A stretch of 20,441 bases of DNA from NCBI GenBank assembly GCA_047611425.1, contig JBLFWJ010000039.1:1-20441 (forward strand), written 5' to 3'. Position 1 is the stretch's first letter. Every line of letters begins with the position of its first letter. The translations under genes and the position numbers were made by a program. Shown piece after piece: positions 15,379-20,441 of this stretch. The notes below the pieces were generated by a model. That model was not told where the DNA came from, searched no databases, and saw only the letters and a list, made by a program, of their open reading frames with translations. Source of the stretch: JBLFWJ01 sp047611425 (GTDB lineage Bacteria; Bacteroidota; Bacteroidia; UBA10329).

Positions 15379-18300
15379 ATGACTTGGTTTAGTAGAGTTA
15401 CTTCTTGTGTATTAATCAGTTTCATCTTTATCGGGTGCAGCTCAAATTCGAAGGAAAATGTAGACGAAAGCCTTCCAAAAAAATCTCAGCCTGAAAAACG
15501 ATTTAAAATGCTGGGGGCTAAAGAGTCAGGTATAGAATTCAAGAATACAATCACTGAATCTCCAAAAGCAAATTATTGGAACTACGAGTATTTCTATAAT
15601 GGAGGGGGAGTCGCTATTGGAGATATAAATAATGATGGCCTTTCCGACATATACTTTACAGGTAACATGGAGCCCGATAGGCTTTACCTTAATAAAGGAG
15701 ATTTAATTTTTGAAGACATCACAGACGCTGCAATAGGCTCTGCAATTGACGGGTGGCACTCTGGTGTTGCAATGGCAGATGTTAACTCGGATGGATATTT
15801 GGACATCTATGTATGTCGAGCCGGATGGTATGATGACGTAGAAAAGCTGTCCAACCTCTTATACATCAATAACGGAAACATGACTTTTACAGAAAGTGCA
15901 GAAGCCTATGGTTTGGCTGACCAAGGGAGAAGCACGCAATCTGTATTCTTCGATTTCGATGGTGATGAAGACGTTGACATTTATGTGTTGAACGCACCGC
16001 TTTTAACAGATGGAGATTTCAATTCCCTTGAAATTGAAAAGATGATTGATAATAAGACATCAATTACGGATCGGTTATACCGTAACGATGAAGGAAAGTT
16101 TACAGATGTTACAGACCAGGCAGGAGTTAGAAACTTTTCCTATGGACTTGGCGCTGGTGTTGGAGATGTCAACCAAGACGGCCTACCCGATCTTTTTGTT
16201 TCTAATGATTACATAGGACCAGACAATTTATATATAAACCAAGGTGATGGGACATTTAAAGACGAGGTGCGGACAATGACCGGTCATATTTCCAATAACG
16301 GAATGGGAAATGATATTGCTGATTTTAATAATGATGGTTTTGTAGATATTATAGAGGTGGATATGGTTAGTCCCGAGCATACTAGATCAAAAAAGAACAT
16401 GGCAGGCATGAGTTCTGAGGAGTTCTGGAGTGCGGTCCATGTTGGCTATCATTATCAATACATGACAAATACGCTTCAACTAAATAATGGTAATGGAACC
16501 TTTGGCGAAATAGGACATTTAGCCGGTGTGGCCAAAACCGATTGGAGTTGGGCTCCGCTATTTGCGGATTTTGATAATGATGGTGATAAGGACCTCTTCA
16601 TAAGCAACGGCCTGAAGAGAGATATGGGTGACAATGATTACGTGAGCTTTCTTGAAGAGATCAAAAAGGTTACTCGTAATCCAAAAATCACCTTGTTGCT
16701 TTCTAAAGCGCCAACTACCAAATTGAAAAACTACATGTTTGACAATTTAGGTGGATTATCATTCGAGAATGTAGCTGATTCTTGGGGTTTGGGCGAGGCG
16801 TTGAATAGCAACGGTGCCGCTTATGGAGATTTAGATAATGATGGTGACCTTGATTTGGTTCTGAATAACGTGGATGATTATTCTTGCGTTTATGAGAATC
16901 AGACTGATAAAATTGACAATAAAAACTCTTTACGAATCAAACTTGAAGGTGATTTTGCCACTGTTCTAGGATCAAAAATCCGTGTGACCACAGATTCAGG
17001 CGAACAGTTTCAAGAGTTCTACACAAGTAGAGGTTTTCAATCCTCTGTTGAACCTGTAATGCACTTTGGACTTGGTGATGAGACTGTTGCCAAATCCGTG
17101 TCGGTCACTTGGCCAAACGGATCGTACACCGAAATGTCAAACGTTAATGCGGGATCCATAAGTATCAATCAAAATAACTCTGGCTCTACGCCAAGTCCCG
17201 TTAATATTGACCGGGCTTTTGCAAAGAATAAAAAGGCACATGGGTTAAATTTTGAACATAAGGAGAATACGTACAACGACTTTGCCTTTGAAACACTTTT
17301 ACCGCATAAGCAGAGTGAGTTCGGGCCGTTTATGTCACAAGGGGATGTTAATGGTGATGGGCTTTCGGACGTATTCATTGGTGGAGCCATCGGTCAATCT
17401 GGAGCCCTGTATGTTCAATCGACAAATGGAAGATTTAGTAAATCATCAAGCCAACCGTGGTCAGGACATAGAGAACGGGAGGATCTTGGGTCAGAATTAT
17501 TTGATGCTGATGGAGACGGAGACTTAGACTTATATGTAACAAGTGGAAGTAATGAGTTTCTTAAAAGTCCGGAGCTTGATGACAGATTATACCTAAATAA
17601 TGGGACTGGAAAATTCTCCTATTCATCGGACGCCCTTCCCATTGGATTTGGCTTTAGTACACAAGTGGTGAAAAGTGGAGATGTGGATGGGGATGGTGAT
17701 CTTGATCTCTTCGTAGGTGGACGAACAACTCCACGTGTCTATCCGTTTCCACCTAAAAGTCATCTGCTCATCAACAACGATGGAAAATTCACAGACGAAA
17801 CGAGCACAAGGGCACCACAACTTGTTAAACTTGGTATGGTAACCGATGCTGAATTTTTGGATCTTGACAAAGATGGAGACCTTGATCTTATTGCCGTAGG
17901 CGAATGGATGAATCCAAAAGTTTTTGAAAACCGAGGAGGCACATTTAAGGATCAAAGTGATCTTTGGGGAACAGATGGTTTGATTGGCTGGTGGAACAGC
18001 ATTGACTACGGTGACTTTGACAACGATGGCGATATTGACCTTGTAGCAGGGAATCTTGGTTGGAATTCAAAATTTCATGGATCCCCAAATCACCCATTCC
18101 AGGTTTATCTAGCCGATTTCGATGATAATGGTAAACCTGATATTGTCTTAGCAAAAGATCAGGGAAATGTAATTTACCCCGTACGTGGGCGTGAGTGTTC
18201 TTCTGAACAAATGCCTTTCATAAAAGAGAAGTTTCCGGATTTTGATGGCTTTGCAAAGGCAAGTCTATTTGAAATTTATGACCAGAATAAATTGGCTAAT

Positions 18301-18687
18301 AGTATTCAATATTCAGCTACGCAAATGAGAAGTTCCGTGCTCCTAAACGAAGGTGGTACCTTCAAAAAGGTGGACCTACCAGAACGCGCTCAAATATCTC
18401 CAATTCAGGATATCATCGTAAAAGACTTGAACGAAGACGGAAACCTAGATCTAATTGTTGCAGGTAATATGCATGGTACGGAAGTAGAAACCGTGAGACA
18501 AGATGCTGGTGATGGACTACTATTGCTTGGAAACGGTGATGGAACTTTCAATGCAACCCCCGGTCATCAAAGTGGACTACATGCATCTGGAGATGTTAAA
18601 GATCTTCTTCTGGTAGAGACTAAAAACGGAGAAGTCCTATTTGTAGCTAGGAACAATACATCTGTGCAATCCTATAGCTTGGAATAG
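15379..18687 (+). CDS. Lipoprotein with 14 FG-GAP/VCBS repeats and a central ASPIC/UnbV domain
   Basis: Predicted surface or periplasmic lipoprotein of 1102 residues. The N-terminal hydrophobic stretch ends I-F-I-G-C at residue 20, a lipobox-like site (with F at -3), followed by a polar S-S-N-S-K-E linker. I count 14 calcium-loop motifs of the D-x-D/N-x-D-G-x-x-D type, from residue 82 to about 1016. Seven lie before and seven after a domain at about 533-600 containing V-T-W-P-N-G, which matches the ASPIC/UnbV domain. Each motif is followed by a hydrophobic strand, as in FG-GAP propeller blades. This suggests two seven-bladed beta-propellers joined by the UnbV domain (inference). The family resembles CRTAC1-type proteins, common in Bacteroidota, often beside SusC/SusD genes, none of which is here. 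Role probably binding of glycans or proteins; no catalytic residues recognised. Confidence 0.9.
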   Translation: MTWFSRVTSCVLISFIFIGCSSNSKENVDESLPKKSQPEKRFKMLGAKESGIEFKNTITESPKANYWNYEYFYNGGGVAIGDINNDGLSDIYFTGNMEPDRLYLNKGDLIFEDITDAAIGSAIDGWHSGVAMADVNSDGYLDIYVCRAGWYDDVEKLSNLLYINNGNMTFTESAEAYGLADQGRSTQSVFFDFDGDEDVDIYVLNAPLLTDGDFNSLEIEKMIDNKTSITDRLYRNDEGKFTDVTDQAGVRNFSYGLGAGVGDVNQDGLPDLFVSNDYIGPDNLYINQGDGTFKDEVRTMTGHISNNGMGNDIADFNNDGFVDIIEVDMVSPEHTRSKKNMAGMSSEEFWSAVHVGYHYQYMTNTLQLNNGNGTFGEIGHLAGVAKTDWSWAPLFADFDNDGDKDLFISNGLKRDMGDNDYVSFLEEIKKVTRNPKITLLLSKAPTTKLKNYMFDNLGGLSFENVADSWGLGEALNSNGAAYGDLDNDGDLDLVLNNVDDYSCVYENQTDKIDNKNSLRIKLEGDFATVLGSKIRVTTDSGEQFQEFYTSRGFQSSVEPVMHFGLGDETVAKSVSVTWPNGSYTEMSNVNAGSISINQNNSGSTPSPVNIDRAFAKNKKAHGLNFEHKENTYNDFAFETLLPHKQSEFGPFMSQGDVNGDGLSDVFIGGAIGQSGALYVQSTNGRFSKSSSQPWSGHREREDLGSELFDADGDGDLDLYVTSGSNEFLKSPELDDRLYLNNGTGKFSYSSDALPIGFGFSTQVVKSGDVDGDGDLDLFVGGRTTPRVYPFPPKSHLLINNDGKFTDETSTRAPQLVKLGMVTDAEFLDLDKDGDLDLIAVGEWMNPKVFENRGGTFKDQSDLWGTDGLIGWWNSIDYGDFDNDGDIDLVAGNLGWNSKFHGSPNHPFQVYLADFDDNGKPDIVLAKDQGNVIYPVRGRECSSEQMPFIKEKFPDFDGFAKASLFEIYDQNKLANSIQYSATQMRSSVLLNEGGTFKKVDLPERAQISPIQDIIVKDLNEDGNLDLIVAGNMHGTEVETVRQDAGDGLLLLGNGDGTFNATPGHQSGLHASGDVKDLLLVETKNGEVLFVARNNTSVQSYSLE

Positions 18688-18700
18688 CCTTCGTTATAAC

Positions 18701-18713
18701 TCGGAAACTCCGA
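18701..18713. terminator. Weak hairpin in the convergent gap
   Basis: A TCGGA/TCCGA inverted repeat with an AAC loop sits in the 46-base gap between two convergent stops (18687 and 18734). The stem is only 5 base pairs and has no clear T-run on either side, so it is a possible but poor bidirectional terminator. Confidence 0.22.
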
Positions 18714-18733
18714 TTAACAGAAGCAATTCCTTT

Positions 18734-19243
18734 TCAGCAATAAATGCCTAGAACAAGGCAATTTTGAGTCCGATCAATCATTGGATCAGCTCCACCTATG
18801 ACTAGAATTTCATTGGTACTTACGCTTACATTTTCAAAACGCAACACCCCTCGCAGCACCAGAATAGCTGAAAGTTGTGCCTTCCGATTCAAGTCTGGGC
18901 TCACTTTTACGTTTGGAATATTTCCGATAATCTCTACTTCATCACCAGCTACAGCAACATTGATGAAATCTGAACCTCGCATAAACGAGTACATCATTAA
19001 ATCTTTTGAATCTGGAACTATTCCATTTGCTAAAAATTGCTGATTCTGAACTTTTAGACTCAAGTCCGGCAACAGCAATTCATCAACCGTACTGGCGTGA
19101 AAATTTCCATGACGAAGGTGAATAGATGGCTCAGGAAGTTGGACAACTGAATGCCCAGTTTCTGCTCGCAGCATACTCCAAGGACTTAATCCCAGCCCAA
19201 AACCGAGCAGACCAACACTTGCTATGAAATCTTTCCTCTTCAT
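18734..19243 (-). CDS. Exported protein of unknown function, coupled to pirin
   Basis: I do not recognise this 169-residue protein. The N-terminus M-K-R-K-D-F-I-A-S-V-G-L-L-G-F-G is a signal peptide. The K-R-K-D-F-I segment resembles a twin-arginine motif but lacks the second Arg, so Sec export is at least as likely. The mature part, from about residue 28, is beta-rich, with alternating hydrophobic strands such as S-A-I-L-V-L-R-G-V-L-R-F and E-I-L-V-I-G-G near the C-terminus; it may be a small beta-sandwich or cupin-like fold (guess). It has no conserved His/Glu metal site that I can see. Its ATG overlaps the pirin stop as ATGA, so it is translated with pirin. Association with pirin is the only functional hint. 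Confidence 0.7.
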   Translation of the reverse strand: MKRKDFIASVGLLGFGLGLSPWSMLRAETGHSVVQLPEPSIHLRHGNFHASTVDELLLPDLSLKVQNQQFLANGIVPDSKDLMMYSFMRGSDFINVAVAGDEVEIIGNIPNVKVSPDLNRKAQLSAILVLRGVLRFENVSVSTNEILVIGGADPMIDRTQNCLVLGIYC

Positions 19244-20115
19244 GAATCGAATTCTTCAATAAGCACACCCATTTTACCTTGCTGATAATCACGCATGGCT
19301 TCCATAATCTCTGTTTGTGTCGTCATTACGAACGGGCCATACGAGCTCACTTCTTCATTCAATGGCTCTCCTGCCAAGAGCATTACCCGAGTCGCAACTT
19401 CGGATTTCAACTTGATGGATTTCCCATCGTTATTGAACCAAACCAAGTCTTTTCCTTTCGCAGTTTCAGAATCATTCGCAGTCAACATCCCATCCAATGG
19501 GTAAGCAATTGCGTTGAATGATTCAGGAATTGGAATCTCAATCTCTCCTCCAGCTTGCATATCCAATCTGGTCACCAACATTGGCGTCATCAATTCTATA
19601 GGTCCTTCAACATCACCCACTTTTCCTGCTACCACGCCCATATTTACTTTCCCATCTGGGGAACAGATGTTCGGGGTGTCTTTTGCTTCTAGCGCCTGAT
19701 ACTTAGCTGGCTCCATTTTTCTGGCAGCTGGAGTATTCGCCCAGAATTGAATGATTTCAAAATCACCACCACTTTCAGCCAATACTTTTGGAGGTCGTTC
19801 GCTATGCACGATTCCTTTTCCGCTATTCATCCATTGCGCACCACCCGCTTCTATGATGCTACTCGTGTTCAATGAATCACGGTGATGAATTGCTCCTTTA
19901 AAAATCAAGGTTACTGGAGAAAACCCGCGATGCGGATGAGGGCCTACTCCACCTTCATTCTCCCGCTTTCCGCCTTGCAATGTATCTGCCCAGTGATGAA
20001 TCAGCAAGAATGGATCGATCTTGTCGACATCTCGCATTGGTAATGATTGATCCAATATTATTCCACCCATATTCACTTGTTGGGCTGGCATAATTCGTTT
20101 GACTGTTCTTAGCAT
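19240..20115 (-). CDS. Pirin family protein (bicupin, quercetin-dioxygenase-like)
   Basis: Predicted cytoplasmic bicupin of 291 residues. The N-terminal cupin carries the complete pirin metal site: H60 and H62 in P-H-P-H-R-G-F, and H104 and E106 in V-H-S-E-R-P. Bacterial pirins such as YhhW can have quercetin 2,3-dioxygenase activity, and others act as metal-dependent regulators, so the activity cannot be fixed from sequence. The second cupin is recognisable from about 180 onward, with M-Q-A-G-G-E-I-E-I-P-I-P. Length is at the family norm. The start at 20115 is an ATG beginning M-L-R-T-V-K-R. It precedes and overlaps the unknown exported protein, forming an operon. A 14-base palindrome lies 13 bases before the start, so regulation by a dimeric repressor is likely. 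Confidence 0.92.
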   Translation of the reverse strand: MLRTVKRIMPAQQVNMGGIILDQSLPMRDVDKIDPFLLIHHWADTLQGGKRENEGGVGPHPHRGFSPVTLIFKGAIHHRDSLNTSSIIEAGGAQWMNSGKGIVHSERPPKVLAESGGDFEIIQFWANTPAARKMEPAKYQALEAKDTPNICSPDGKVNMGVVAGKVGDVEGPIELMTPMLVTRLDMQAGGEIEIPIPESFNAIAYPLDGMLTANDSETAKGKDLVWFNNDGKSIKLKSEVATRVMLLAGEPLNEEVSSYGPFVMTTQTEIMEAMRDYQQGKMGVLIEEFDS

Positions 20116-20120
20116 GACTT

Positions 20121-20141
20121 CATATTTAATGTTTAAACATT
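20121..20141 (-). promoter_or_regulatory. Candidate operator and -7 box of the pirin gene
   Basis: AATGTTTAAACATT at 20128-20141 is a perfect 14-base palindrome. On the - strand the box TAAATATG (20128-20121) overlaps its edge, differs from TAnnTTTG at one base, and ends five bases before the pirin ATG. A repressor bound here would block the polymerase. It is in the 47-base gap between the pirin gene and the upstream NTF2-like gene. Confidence 0.45.
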
Positions 20142-20162
20142 GAAATTTGATTTTGGTTCAAA

Positions 20163-20441
20163 TCAACTCGAATGGTCGTAGATAATTTTCCATTCTCCGT
20201 CAAACTCCTGCCATATTATCGTGAACAATCCATTGGGTTCATCCTGCTCACGCTTTAGTCTCCATTTTCCAGTAACCATTACGTGTTCCGCCCCCATTTG
20301 ATCAAAGCTGAGCAAATCAAATGTCAACTTTCCCATGGCTGCCTTATCAGGATAGCTTTTGTGATAATTATCAAGCGTTTCTTGCCAACCGTACTTTATT
20401 CCAGATTTTCCAATAAACCGAAGAGAATCAGACTTCCAGTA
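20163..20441 (-). CDS. NTF2-like / DUF4440-type protein (partial; 5' end beyond window)
   Basis: The stop is at 20163-20165 (TGA on the - strand) and the frame stays open to the window edge, giving 92 C-terminal residues beginning Y-W-K-S-D-S-L-R-F-I-G. This is missing from a simple start-to-stop ORF search because its start codon lies outside. The pattern of a tryptophan-bearing helix, G-K-S-G-I-K-Y-G-W near the start, then T-G-K-W-R-L and I-W-Q-E-F-D-G-E-W-K-I-I-Y-D-H-S at the end, is typical of SnoaL/DUF4440 NTF2-like folds, whose C-terminal strand pair reads W-x-I-x-x-D-H-x-S. These are small alpha+beta cone proteins with varied roles, some ligand-binding or enzymatic. Family likely, function unknown. 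It lies upstream of pirin on the same strand, 47 bases away. Confidence 0.75.
   Translation of the reverse strand, partial: YWKSDSLRFIGKSGIKYGWQETLDNYHKSYPDKAAMGKLTFDLLSFDQMGAEHVMVTGKWRLKREQDEPNGLFTIIWQEFDGEWKIIYDHSS

Noticed and set aside
15600..18500. Repetitive GATGGTGA-like DNA that resembles a tandem repeat array
   Set aside because: The repetition comes from protein-level Asp-rich calcium loops spaced 60-70 codons apart, with varied DNA between them; not a CRISPR or satellite.
18734..19243. Twin-arginine signal peptide on the unknown exported protein
   Set aside because: The motif reads K-R-K-D-F-I with no consecutive Arg pair, so Tat export cannot be claimed.

Overview
The window looks like a chromosomal segment of an AT-rich member of the Bacteroidota, probably flavobacteria-like and possibly marine. 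This is inferred from three things: start-proximal boxes resembling the Bacteroidota sigma consensus TAnnTTTG, weak Shine-Dalgarno sequences, and the protein families present, notably a lipoprotein with FG-GAP/VCBS repeats and an ASPIC/UnbV domain. I cannot name the species. The window is almost fully coding. No gap exceeds about 140 bases, and I see no tRNA, rRNA, CRISPR array, transposase or phage gene.

Bases 4 to 11337 form a surface-polysaccharide cluster: a CapA-type protein, two different asparagine-synthase-family proteins, three GT4 glycosyltransferases, one short GT2 glycosyltransferase, a hexapeptide-repeat acyltransferase and a polytopic membrane protein that may be the polymerase. 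The layout is unusual because the strand flips repeatedly (-, ++, -, +++, -, +). Two convergent gene pairs overlap at their stop codons, and three divergent pairs have starts only 3 to 47 bases apart. The sugars would be transferred by the GT proteins, modified by the acyltransferase and possibly by the amidotransferase-like proteins, and polymerised or exported through membrane proteins mostly outside the window.

Bases 11444 to 18687, all on the + strand, carry genes with no obvious shared pathway: a three-histidine-box fatty acid desaturase-like membrane protein, a saccharopine/lysine dehydrogenase-type oxidoreductase, a secreted M19 dipeptidase-like protein and a 1102-residue lipoprotein. 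The lipoprotein has fourteen Asp-rich calcium-loop repeats, seven on each side of an ASPIC/UnbV domain.

Bases 18734 to 20441, on the - strand, hold a pirin gene translationally coupled to an unrecognised 169-residue exported protein. A perfect 14-base palindrome lies just before the pirin start. Upstream, at the window edge, is a truncated NTF2-like/DUF4440-type gene.

I find no clear new defence or mobile system. The best leads are the Cys-less asparagine-synthase-like protein, the two-propeller lipoprotein, the GT2 enzyme that ends where its membrane module should begin, and the promoter boxes placed directly against start codons, which suggest leaderless mRNAs.
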